DNA of 33,358 nucleotides, taken from NCBI RefSeq assembly GCF_000090795.2, contig NW_003546901.1, forward strand, positions 4,586 through 37,943, given 5' to 3'. Below, piece after piece: positions 24,093 through 33,358 of this stretch. The notes beneath the pieces are model-generated. The model had not been told where the DNA came from and did not search any database. It worked only from the letters and a program-made list of their open reading frames with translations. A program made the translations under genes and the position numbers. How positions within the stretch are numbered: position 1 is the first letter of the stretch; every line of letters starts with the position of its first letter. The stretch is from Amphimedon queenslandica. Its lineage: Eukaryota; Porifera; Demospongiae; Haplosclerida; Niphatidae.

Positions 24093-24215
24093 CTAACAGT
24101 GAACTCTTGTTAATATCAATAGTAAATTATGTACACTTAATAATAGCAATAATGAAATTTAACAGTGAACTCTTGTTAATATGAAATCAGTAAATTATAT
24201 ACTCTTGATAATAAC
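24093..24215. repeat. Imperfect tandem duplication
   Basis: AACAGTGAACTCTTGTTAAT occurs at about 24097 and again at about 24162, each followed by AT, AGTAAATTAT and a CTTRATAATA word. About 65-bp period, two units, with small indels. Confidence 0.65.
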
Positions 24216-24602
24216 TATTAAATGACTCACTTGAACTGAATTTACTAATCTGTTCTCATTGTCTAGTACGTCATGATGATTTAAACTATTTTCATCAACA
24301 GAAGGTACATCTATGAATGTACATGTACATGTAATGCAGAACATGTGTATCACAGATTATACAGTGAAGTTAGAGAAAAAGAGAGAGTAATTTTGTCATA
24401 TGTACATGTACACGTGTTCATTTACACTTTTTAATTACTGACACTTAATGTCATATGCATGCATGCATCTGCAACACAATTAAACCTTCTCACTTTGTTT
24501 AACACTACTATTGCTCAATATGTACTGACACAGGCTTGCCTGACTAGAACTCAACTACCTATTTTCTACAATAAGTACATTAGCACACACTTTATTCTGC
24601 AT

Positions 24603-24926
24603 TAGAGGTGGGCGATACCAGAAATTTTGAATCGATACCGATACCAAGTAGTCTGAGTCACAGTATCGATGGTATCGAGTAGTGAATGAGTAGTTAGCTA
24701 CTGCGCATGCGCAATTAAGTTATAACTAGTTATTAATAAAAATGAAGAGAAATAAACCGCCATTTTGTAATTATTAAGGGGTGTGACCATAATTATGACG
24801 TAATAAAATAGGTGCGGTGGGGCGTGGCTACTCACTACTCGATACCAGGATTTGGTATCGAGTACTTGGTATCGGAGGCCTGGTATCGGATATATGAGTA
24901 CTTTGGTATCATATCGCCCACCTCTA
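24603..24926. mobile_element. 324-bp hAT MITE with 8-bp target duplication
   Basis: Left TAGAGGTGGGCGATACC, right in reverse complement TAGAGGTGGGCGATATGATA. The 8-bp duplication TTCTGCAT is at 24595-24602 and 24927-24934. The interior is rich in GGTATCG words in both orientations. It lies upstream of the first visible LARS2-like exon. Confidence 0.85.
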
Positions 24927-24939
24927 TTCTGCATTTAGA

Positions 24940-25430
24940 ATCAATGGATCAAATACTTTAGACTCGGAATTGTCCATCACTATTGTGAAAAGTCAATCTA
25001 AGTGCCATGATCTTGTGACAAAGATTATCTCATTTGGTAAGTGACTAGAAATCATGTTATGTGGTTCAAATGGGGTGTATGGCAATATTTTCAGCTGTAT
25101 AGCATTATTTAGCTCTTTAAGTTTTGTAATACTAACAAGGGTGTAGTGGAATTTTGAGATCAAAAACAATGAATAATAAATGAACATCCACAACATCCCC
25201 CAAGCTAATGAGTTAGTACATACTTAGTTACATAGTGATCACATACACAGCCAAGAATTGTTTTCTATAATTGCCCATTATTAATTTCATTTAAGTCATA
25301 TTCCTTTTTTTACAGTATTGAAAATGACGAGTAAATTGTTGCTTTATTTTGGCACCAAATTTTATAAAATGTGGTTCTTGGATTCAGGGGATTTTTGATC
25401 TCATGTTAATTTAAATAGCCTGCCTGACTG
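24940..25430. other. No gene recognised; possible short plus-strand exon
   Basis: A plus-strand stretch about 24946-25037 is open and ends at a consensus donor (TTTGGTAAGTGA). It could be an exon of the unrecognised coding remnant that follows at 25440, but nothing identifies it. A 67-codon minus-strand frame covers 24993-25196 without a known domain. Confidence 0.25.
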
Positions 25431-25439
25431 GTTAATTAT

Positions 25440-26460
25440 CTTCAAGATGAAAATAAAGGCAGATTTAGATTTATTGGAAGCAACCTTTAAGCATTTGCAA
25501 AAGCTGTCAAAGGATATTCCAGCAGCTTATAAGGTGTTTGTACCAGTAAATAATTACACAAAATGGATTTACGATCATCACTACCATGCCACTCCTTGAT
25601 CAGTTGATATTTCCTAATGTGTAATCTACTTGATGTGAATATTTCTGATGAAATGTCAGACCCTATTTGCTCCAGTCTTTCATTCCCATTATAAGCTTGC
25701 CCCATTTTTGTATGACAACCCTGCTTTGCTTAGGCATTACAAAAGTAAAATCGATGGAGACCTGTCTGATGAAGATAAATAGACAATAAGAAAATATATA
25801 AATAAATTATCTACCATAAATATAGCGTCTAGTGACTCTATTTTCGCTTCTAAAAGTCTACCTCATAAAACAGGGTTTTGTTACCCAAGAACACATGGTT
25901 TAAGAGGCTCTTTGGCACTTTTCAAGCATATTATCCATCATTAAGGAATGAAATTTTTTATACAGCTAAAAAGGCCTTTCTTTTGAATCTAATGTAATTC
26001 AATATGCCAATGGTTTGCAAGACCATATTTCTGGCAACATTAAAGGGATTTCAAGGATACATGGATAGCCAGACATCATTATTAAAAGCAGACTCAATCC
26101 TCTTATTGTCAATAGGACTCATGGTATGGGACTGGAGGAGGAAAAGAATTTTAATGGTAGTAACAGTACTGATCCTCCATTGGATGACAGCAGTGAACTT
26201 GGCCTATATCTTATGAAGTAATGATAATTAGGTTTCTGAACAAGCTCTCAAAGTAATACCACTCCTCATGTTGGTGGAATTCCTGATAAGGTTGGAGAAT
26301 TAATTTCAAAATATGTGGTGGTTGGCTATTTGTAGATTTTTTTAAATACGAACTTGAAGGTAGTCCACTGACCAAGGTATCTATCAATGGGCAGTACATT
26401 GATAAAGGTTCTGGATTCATTAGCATAACAATAGACTTTGAAATGGACAAGAAACCTCAT
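25440..26460 (+). pseudogene. Unrecognised broken coding stretch
   Basis: Protein-like pieces occur in alternating plus-strand frames: DLDLLEATFKHLQKLSKDIP near 25460, YKLAPFLYDNPALLRHYKSK near 25695, TWFKRLFGTFQAYYPSLRNE near 25897, and GSNSTDPPLDDSSELGLYLM near 26157. A last piece, ISKYVVVGYL, is near 26308. Stops and frame shifts separate them. Amino-acid composition looks real rather than random, and the order is collinear, so this is probably one dead gene or transposon protein. I do not recognise the family. Confidence 0.35.
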
Positions 26461-26894
26461 TTATATGTACATACGCTGTATCTATAGTGGGTTTTTCTCT
26501 GAGCAGACTCTGTGCTATGCTATGTCAGATATCATGCATGATGAGTCAAATGATCACTAATCAATGACAATTTTTTTTTCCTCTCTTCATTCCTTCAAAC
26601 TTTTTCATGCATGGTTACAATTCAGTGACAATAATTCTCTTTTTCCTTTTTAATGAAAGAGATTCTTTCACTATCATTATTATCATCAATTCAGTATCCA
26701 TGTCCTACCCACTGCCACTAGAGGTATACGGGTAAATCTACATCAGTATTACTCTACTGATTCAACTTGCTATTTTGGGTTTCAGAATTAGCTCAAAGAA
26801 CATGTACTGTACATGTACATGTATCAGAAATATTTGTATTTATTTTGAATTCATGCACCATAAATGCCATACTGTCGCCATATTACAGTAGATA

Positions 26895-27100
26895 CCGTAT
26901 AGCGGGTTTGTTTCGTAAGGCTAAACTTTCGTTCTTTTCGTTCTTCAAGATGGGAGAACAAACAATTAACCCAACAAAATTCCAGTTTTAATGGGCGTGG
27001 TAGCTTATTAACGTCTTCAGAACAAATGTTTAACCTCACAAAAGTCATTTTGAGGATGGAAAACGAAAGTTTATCCTCACGAAACAAACCCGCTACGCCA
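26895..27100. mobile_element. 206-bp TA-flanked MITE (CCGTA-AGCGGG family)
   Basis: Left CCGTATAGCGGGTTTGTTTC and right, in reverse complement, TGGCGTAGCGGGTTTGTTTC. TA flanks at 26893-26894 and 27101-27102. Same length and same AGCGGG core as 22276-22480 and similar to 8793-8998. The overlapping short ORFs on both strands are by-products of the inverted repeat. Confidence 0.8.
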
Positions 27101-27102
27101 TA

Positions 27103-27824
27103 TGTAACATTTAATTTTTATCGGGTAAAATTTTCATTAAAATCCTGCTTCTGTAATGTAGAGGGTGTGGCTCATAGTCAGACTGACTTGATTTCAGACA
27201 CTCATATTTTCTTGTATGTAGATCCTTCCAATATCTTTTGTTATGAAAATGATCTTTTAGGTTTCATAGCTTGAGAAATAAAATTAAAAGTTCTCTTGTT
27301 TCCTGGTAGCTGCGGGGGAGGGGGGGTGGCAGCAATTTTAAAAAGTTTCTTGTGCTGCTGATGATCAAACGATTTTAATATATAACCAGACATCTTATCT
27401 CAAACTTTTTTGCAAAAGTGAGCAGTGGTCTTTTGTTGCACAATAATAAAGAACTATTCATTGTGTACTTGTCATGCAAATTGCAAATGAAACTTTACTG
27501 TGATCTTGGAGATATTGCAGTTCGATGACTGCAACCTGAAATGCAGCAATGATTAGACAAATTGAGGGTGTGGCTATTTGACACGTGTACACATGCCAGC
27601 CTCACAAGGAAGAAAAAGGTGTGAATTAGTGTGTTTACTTGCTTATCTGCTCGCTTATTTGTGTTTTGTTGCTCTGGTCTGTTTTGAAAATTAGTGGGAG
27701 CAAAGTTTATACTAGAAAAAACGGCACCCAAGTGTATGTTCACAGCCAAATGGTGCACTGAAAGGATCATTCCACTTCAGGATGTCCCACACCATATACA
27801 CATAAATCCTGGTCCGATTGTAAA
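27103..27824. other. Gap between MITE and pogo-type pseudogene
   Basis: No gene supported. Contains a G-rich run at 27314-27327 (GGGGGAGGGGGGGT). The missing N-terminal part and left terminus of the pogo-type element might lie here, but I found no terminal repeat. Confidence 0.3.
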
Positions 27825-29480
27825 ATTTCCAAGGCATTGGAGGCAGTTAGCAAGGGCTCCACAGTAAAAAAGTGCAGCTGAGGACTATGGTGTTGACACT
27901 TTATGATTGGATTCATGGAAGAGTCATTCATGGAACAAAGAGTGGGCCTAGGAAATATCTCACCTCGATGGAAGAGGAGCAGTTGGTATTACTTCTTCAA
28001 AATCCCTCTTCTATTGGATATGGGAAGTCAAGGAAAGATACCCTTGCTCTTGTTCAAGCTGTCATAGATAAAAAGGTACTGATACACAAGTGTCGTCAAG
28101 CTGGTTGAAGTCATTTGCCTCGAGGCATCCAGAATTGACATTGAAGACTGGTGAATCAATATTAAGACCTAGACAAATTGCTCCAGTAAATCAAAGTAGC
28201 TTTCCAAGTTTTCTTTTGATGTTCCAAACACTTATCAATAATGATTTGATTCATAGGCCTTGCCAAATTATTAATACAGATGAAACTGGTGACCCACTAG
28301 ATCTGAATACTCTTAAAGTTTATAGTACAGTTTTTCAGAAAAATTTTTACTCTGTTTCTTCTGGCACTAAGGCTCAAATAACAGTACTGGCATGTGTCAG
28401 TGTTAGTGGTCAATGCTTGCCGCCAATGATCATTTACAATAGGAAAGGTCTTGAAGAAGGCACGGATTTTGGAGCTATTCCTGGCACTCTATTTGCCTTC
28501 AGCATAAAGGGATGGATAGACACAAAACGTTTTGAAAACTGGTTTTTCTATCACTTTCTTGCTTATACTCCTCCTGTTCGACCACTTCTCCTTTTGGATG
28601 GACACTCTAGTTACTATAGTCCGACATTTGTAAACAAAGCAACAGAAGAGAAGATTATTGTGTTTTACCTGCCGCCAAACACAACACACCATACTCAGCC
28701 TCTCAATAAGGGAGCCTTTAGTCCCTTAAAGATTTGTTGGAGAGGAATGTCATAACTTTTTTAGCAATAATCCTGGTAAAGTAATCAACCATTACAACTT
28801 TGGAGCCACAGTCAGTGACACCTTCAAATATCATTGCTGGATTTAAAGTCACTGAAGTATACCCTCTCAACCGGTATGCAGTACTTCCCTGTGACAAACT
28901 TCAGATGTCACTTACTGAATGCACAGACCTTAAGTTTATTCTATTCTACACACCAACATGATTTAGAAGGATTCCATTGCATATCCAGTGAATGATATTT
29001 CCTATACAACAAGTCACATAAGCAGTAAAACACCTGACCATGAAGAATCTTTCTCAGTAGTGTCTAATCAGGATGAATCATTGGAAACCGCTTCTTCTGA
29101 AAATGATGACAACACTTCATTATCAGAGCCTGAAGATTCATGTGCATTTACAGCTGAAGAAGATGCTAAGTTCAGAAAGCCATTCAAAGAAGAATATGAT
29201 ATAGATACAGATACAAGATACAACTTATGGTTAAAATCTCTTCCATGTTATACATACCCTACTACCACAAACAACAATACAATCATTTCTAAAGTTACCA
29301 GATGTCAAACGTCCTAATACAACACATATAGCTTCAGGAAGAATAATAACTAGTATGGAATATTGTAAGAATTTAATGGAAAAAGAGAAAAAGAAGAGGA
29401 AGCACAAAGGAAAGCTTTGTGACAAAAGGAAAGGGAGAGAAGAAAATTATAAAGACAAATACAGTCATCAAAGAGAAGAG
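27825..29480 (+). pseudogene. Decayed pogo/Tigger-type DDE transposase
   Basis: A cut-and-paste transposase of the Tc1/mariner-pogo group, related to CENPB/POGK/TIGD proteins. In order: helix-turn-helix (ALEAVSKG at 27834, then AAEDYGVDTLTLYDW, KSGPRKYLTSMEEEQL), a second DNA-binding part (SSWLKSFASRHPELTLKTGE), and the DDE core with DETGDPLD (first D at 28279) and LLLLDGHSSYYSP (second D at 28597). The third acidic position reads QPLNKGAFSPLK, with Asn (28705-28707) where Asp is expected. After a stop near 28755 the homologous tail goes on in other frames: NPGKVINHYNF, AGFKVTEVYPLNRYAV, an acidic linker, then SGRIITSMEYCKNLMEKEKK and a lysine-rich end. Frame breaks near 27866, 28080 and 28755 and the missing catalytic residue make it inactive. 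No terminal repeats found. Confidence 0.85.
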
Positions 29481-32066
29481 GTGAGTACTGATATTAATTA
29501 TTTCTTTATAGTCTAATGTTTGATGCAGTTTCATTTTCAATACCATCAGCATCAATTAGTAAGATTCAGGTAGCTAGTATGAGAAGTGGAGTGAAACAAA
29601 GAGGATCAGCAAGTACAGGTATAATTACTGTGCTAAGATAGGGTACTTAGAGAAGGAGTGTACTCAGTGTAGCAAGAAGTAAGCAGATTCAAAGGAGATC
29701 TGTTTCATTGTAGGAAGCCTGGACACCTTGCATCCCATTGCCCAGAGAAGACAGGAGCAGGCTCAGATATAATTTGTCAAAAGTCTAGCAAGGGATTATG
29801 CAGGATCAGCTCAATCAATGGAAAAACAATTCAAATATTGCTGGAAACTGGTTGTTCCAGAACAATGGTGCGCAGTTCATTAGTCCCATCGCAATGGATA
29901 CAGGAGGGAGAAGAGATGACTATACGCTATGCTCATGGGGACACCATACATCTACCCACTGGCAGAGGTATATCTGAGTATAGGAGGGAAGTTGATAACT
30001 GTCAAGGCAGCTGTATCTGATACTCTACCAGTAGCAGTGTTGTTGGGAACAGATGTGAAGGAGCTGTTGAGCTGTTAGGATGGGAAGTAAGATTGGACAA
30101 CTGTAATGATAATGCTGTATTGGTGGAGACTCAAGCAGGCAAGCAAAGACAGGTGGAAGTGGGAGAGACTAGCTAGGGAGCACGAAGTACTATCAGAAGT
30201 GACACTAACACTTTTGGTGTTGAAGCAAACACCTAATGCACATATTACACTCCTATATACATACATGTACACCCCTTGCACATGCTATGCGTACCACTAA
30301 ACACACAACACAAAGCTAACAAGAAGACAACAGAGGCAAGTTAATCAGTCTGCTAATAATCAAATAGTACCTATTCACTCACTGGATCTCACTACAAAGG
30401 AGTTCCAGCAGCTACAGGAGAAGGATTCATCATTGAAAGCAATGAGAGCAGCAGCTGATGAACGTGTGAGTAGAGCTGGGCCTTGATTCTTTAGGAAGGA
30501 TGGACTTGTACAAGTACAGACACTGGACACCCCCAGGAAGAGAACAAGTGTCTAAAGTGGAGCAGCTGGTAGTACCAAGAAAATGCAGGAGGATGGTGTT
30601 ACAGTTGGCCCATAAAATTCCTTCAGCAGGACATCTTGGATAAGAGAAGACCCGCCAATGCACTTTTCAATATTTCTACCGGCCTACACTGTTTCGGGAT
30701 GTGAAGCAGTTTTGTAAAGCATGTCCAATCTGCCAGAAGTCATCACCATGAGGAGTCAAGAAAGCACCTCCACCAATTATTGAAGAACAGTTCTCTAGAG
30801 TGGCAATGAATATTGTGGGGCCACTACATGTAAGTCCTTGTCCTTTGCGACTATGCTATGAGGTACCCAGAGGCTAATCCATTGAAAAGCATTGATGCAG
30901 AACATGTTGCAGAGGAACTTATCAAGATATTTTCAAGAATGGGTGTACCCCAATAGATTTTTACAGACCAAGAGAGCAAATTCACCTCTTAGTTGCTAAC
31001 AGAGCTGTATCAATTGCTACATGTTAAAGCAATTTGAACTTGTCCATACTACCAGCAGATGGATGAAGTTGTGCAGCGATTCAGTCCGACACTCAAGTCC
31101 ATGTTATGTAAGACAGCTGACAAGTAAGGAAAAAAATGGGACAAGCATACATATACCTTATTTACTTTTTGCCTACAGGGGGGTACCTCAACCATCCATG
31201 GGTTTTCTCCTTTTGGACTGTTGTTTGGGAGAAGTGTACAGGACCTCTGGATGTGCTAAGCAAACTTGGCAAGCTGAGGAGAAAAGTAATGATAGGAAGG
31301 TGAGCTATGTGTTGTCAACCAGAGAGAATCAGATTACAGGAGATGTCAGAAACGGTGAAGGTCTCAATGGAGAAAGCTAAGGATAGCCAGAAGAGATGGT
31401 ATGACAAGGATGCTAGACTAAGAGTGTTTGGGACTGGGGATGAAATACTGGAGTTACTTGCCACCTCTTAGGATAAGCTCCTAGCTCAGTGGCAAGGACC
31501 ATATCAGATTGTGAAGAGAAAGGGAAGGGTGACCTATCTAGTGGACATGCAAGACAAGAAGAAATGAAAGGATCTTCCATGTCAATATGTTAAACAAATT
31601 CCACAGATCCAATTCAAACTGTAGTAACTACCTGAGTATGGAAGAGAATGATGAGGAAGCACTGATAACTTATACTCCAGTCTGGAATGGGACCCCATCT
31701 GATGAGATGGTGGTAGGTAGCTTACATGATGCACAACATGATTTACATGCAGCATTACATGATTTTGCTGTTCAGTTTCAGAATAAGGCAGGATGGACTA
31801 AAGCAGCTACTCATTCTACTCAAACTGGAGATGGCACAGGCACACCAATTCAACTAGCATCCTATCAGTTACCTAATGTGTATAGAGATACAATGGCTCA
31901 AGAGCTCCAGGAGATGGAAAATCAAGAGATCATCGAGCACTCATCAAGTCAGTGGGCAGCTTCAATCGCATTAGTGGCCAAGAAAGATAACACAATTCAA
32001 ATCTGTGTGAATTATAGATGCCTTAATGTAGTATCCCAGCCAGATGCTTACCCAATGCTTACCCAA

Positions 32067-32287
32067 GTTTTCGGGTGGTCCTCAAGACTAACAGGAGCTT
32101 GCCAGTAGCCACATACGAGTCAAATCAAGTTTAAAGATGAATTTGGATTGCCCAACTCAATCCAGAAGGTTGTATTGACAACCTTCTGGATCAAGTAGGG
32201 CAATCCAAATTCATCTCCAAACTTGATTTGACTCATGACTACTGGCAAGTTCCTATTAGTCTTGAGGAATGAGGACCACCCGAAAAC
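32067..32287. repeat. Foldback (inverted duplication) inside the RT region
   Basis: Left arm 32067-32173 is the reverse complement of right arm 32178-32287, with a 4-base centre ATTG and roughly 10% divergence including a 7-base gap. The right arm is the natural RT sequence (SKFISKLDL ... YWQVPIS); the left arm is the extra inverted copy. The arms' ends do not look like transposon termini, so template switching is the likeliest cause. Confidence 0.88.
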
Positions 32288-33224
32288 TGCATTTACAACA
32301 CCATTTGGCCTTTTCCAATTTACAGTTATGCTTTTCAGCTTCAATGGAGCTTAACATTTCATCGTATGATGGATTGCTTGCTACAGGGTTAAGAAGATCA
32401 TGCTGCAGCTTACACTGACAATGTGGTTATCTTTAGCAAATCGTGGGAAGACCACCTATACCATCTCAGACCAGTATTTATCACAATGAAGGAGGCTGGT
32501 TTTAAAGTAAAGAGGAGCAAGTGTGAGTTTGCTACTTATCATTGTGGATATTTGGGACATGTGATTGGTAATGGAGTTGTTTGACCAGAAAATCACAAAT
32601 TGGACACTTTGCTATCCCAAAAAACCAAGGTAGTTGTCAGAGCCTTTTGGATCTCACTGGCTACTATAAAAGGTTTATTCCTGATAATGCTATGGTGGCT
32701 GTACCACTAGCAGATCTTGTCAAAAAGGCCTGCCCAAATAAAGTACAATGGAATGAATCATGTACAGAAGCCTTTCGGAAGTTAAAGGACTTGCTATGCT
32801 CTAAACCAGTTCTAAGGCGTCCTACCTTTCTTTGTTCAGACTTATGCATCAGATCAAGGTGTAGGGCAGTTGTTAGCCAAATAAATGAGATGAGATAGTA
32901 GAGGAGTACCCTTTAGGATATTTCAGCAGGAAGCTACTCCCTTGGGAGGAGAGTTACTCTACCATAGAGAAGGACTGCCTGGCAATCAAGCCAGCCATCA
33001 CAGCTTTCAGTGTTTATCTGCCAGCATGTCCTTCACTATAGAGACTGATCATAGTTTCTTGGAATGATTGCATAAAATGACAGATAGAGTGTAGCAACGC
33101 AAAGCTAACAAAATGGAGTTTATAATTGCAGCCTTACCAGTTCAAGGTAAAATACAAGTCAACGAAACAGTACAGAAATGCTGATGGTCTTTCTGGTGGG
33201 GTAACCACTATAGCGGCCTGCTGA

Positions 33225-33238
33225 GAAAAAGGGGGAGA
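33225..33238 (+). other. Polypurine tract of the gypsy-like element
   Basis: GAAAAAGGGGGAGA lies directly before a TG that opens a probable LTR, and after the end of the RNase H-like region. This is the priming site for plus-strand DNA in LTR retrotransposons. Confidence 0.65.
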
Positions 33239-33358
33239 TGTAAAGGAATGTCCCCGCACAAATTGAAACTACCACAGCTCATGCAGTGCATTGTGGTTGT
33301 GGTATATGATCTAGAATGTTCTGTAAAATATATAATGCATAGTGATTTTTTGTTACAG
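33239..33358 (+). mobile_element. Start of the 3' LTR, cut by the window end
   Basis: Starts TGTAAAGGAATGTCCCCGCA immediately after the polypurine tract. Only 120 bases are visible. No matching 5' LTR occurs earlier in the window, so the LTR end and target duplication cannot be checked here. Confidence 0.55.

Larger units (their letters stand above)
14528..24310 (-). pseudogene. LARS2: LARS2-like mitochondrial leucyl-tRNA synthetase, C-terminal half; damaged
   Basis: A class I synthetase that would charge mitochondrial tRNA-Leu. Minus-strand exons, 5' to 3': 24231-24310 (...ENRLVNS), 24012-24065 (FNGLTREEGAKA), about 23262-23344 ([17 protein letters not shown]), a weak piece near 22900 (HLPEAKELKNNLP), 22676-22842 (RETDAIDTFVDSTWYFLRY, GGIEH), 22514-22612 (AVLHLLYSRF...EPFEKLITQ), 21777-21953 (KTF...TGEYI, VEKMSKSKNNGVDP, YGIDAIRLFML), 20921-21084, 20794-20877, 15845-15939 (SPMAPYITAQLWEG), 14739-14809 and 14528-14692 (ends LANFVVY, stop). 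Oddities: the KMSKS exon is split over three frames (about one base lost before VEKMSKS and about ten between DP and YGID). The exon ending at 22514 lacks a GT donor in the right phase. The AAPxEKD segment was not found. No 5' exons with the HIGH catalytic motif were found. Many other junctions are clean. It could be a truncated duplicate, or a functional gene with assembly errors. The two transporter copies are nested in its intron between 20794 and 15939. Confidence 0.7.
29590..33238 (+). pseudogene. Decayed Ty3/gypsy-like retrotransposon with integrase upstream of reverse transcriptase
   Basis: Collinear remnants in shifting plus-strand frames. Two damaged CCHC zinc knuckles (GYLEKECTQC near 29641; HCRKPGHLASHC near 29707). 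Aspartic protease with LLETGCSRTMV near 29838, where the usual DTG reads ETG, then VLLGTDVKELL near 30040. Integrase: H2C2 zinc part (AGHLG ... CKACPICQKSSP, 30625-30750), core fragments to about 31200, and a C-terminal LLAQWQGPYQIVKRKGRVTY part near 31480. Reverse transcriptase 31860-32580 (IALVAKKDNTIQICVNYRCL; active-site YTDN at 32411-32422 in place of YxDD). RNase H-like region 32640-33130 (YFSRKLL, ETDHSF). Order PR-IN-RT-RH differs from the usual gypsy PR-RT-RH-IN and recalls Gmr1-type elements. Many stops; no gag or 5' LTR seen. A foldback duplication interrupts RT. Confidence 0.82.

Noticed and set aside
26767..27274. Three overlapping ORFs on both strands
   Set aside because: They arise from the inverted-repeat structure of the 206-bp MITE; no domain or codon bias.
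32120..32344. 74-codon minus-strand ORF
   Set aside because: It is the shadow of the RT foldback, where an inverted copy of RT lies on the plus strand.

Overview
The window looks like nuclear DNA of an intron-rich, AT-rich invertebrate. My best guess is a demosponge of the Amphimedon type. This is an inference from short GT-AG introns, many miniature transposons, the recurring ACATGTACATGT word and the gene content; no search was run.

Layout. (1) 874-13985, plus strand: an essentially complete 17-exon HELLS/LSH (SNF2-family chromatin remodeller) gene. I rebuilt it exon by exon with matching splice phases, giving about 856 codons. Its introns are crowded with mobile DNA: a hairpin MITE with a 7-bp target duplication (1292-1547), a broken hAT-type transposase gene (1613-3246), a hAT MITE (4253-4629), a pogo-type MITE (5832-6153) abutting another TA-flanked MITE (6156-6389), a second fragment of the hAT left end (6889-7062), a MITE nested in an older dispersed repeat (8793-8998), a 238-bp MITE (10345-10582), a perfect 78-bp tandem duplication (10758-10913) and a second 7-bp-TSD MITE (13233-13629). 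(2) 14528-24310, minus strand: exons of a mitochondrial-type leucyl-tRNA synthetase (LARS2-like), convergent with HELLS. The C-terminal half is recognisable, but the KMSKS exon has reading-frame breaks and no 5' catalytic exons were found. It is either a pseudogene or a gene hit by assembly errors. (3) Inside one large intron of that gene, on the plus strand, lie two tandem SLC15/POT-like transporters: one intact (16746-18218) and one pseudogene (18562-19994). There is also a relic of a third copy and a small ORF with a signal-peptide-like start (20132-20517). (4) 24.6-33.4 kb is transposon territory: a hAT MITE, a TA-flanked MITE, an unrecognised broken coding stretch (about 25440-26460), a decayed pogo/Tigger-type DDE transposase (27825-29480) and a decayed Ty3/gypsy-like retrotransposon (29590-33358). 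In the retrotransposon the integrase lies upstream of reverse transcriptase. It ends in a polypurine tract and the start of a 3' LTR cut by the window edge.

How they relate. HELLS acts in DNA methylation and repeat silencing in other animals, and here its own introns are a record of repeated transposon insertion. The two transporter copies and the synthetase are linked by nesting rather than by an obvious shared pathway. I saw no CRISPR, operon or prokaryotic feature.
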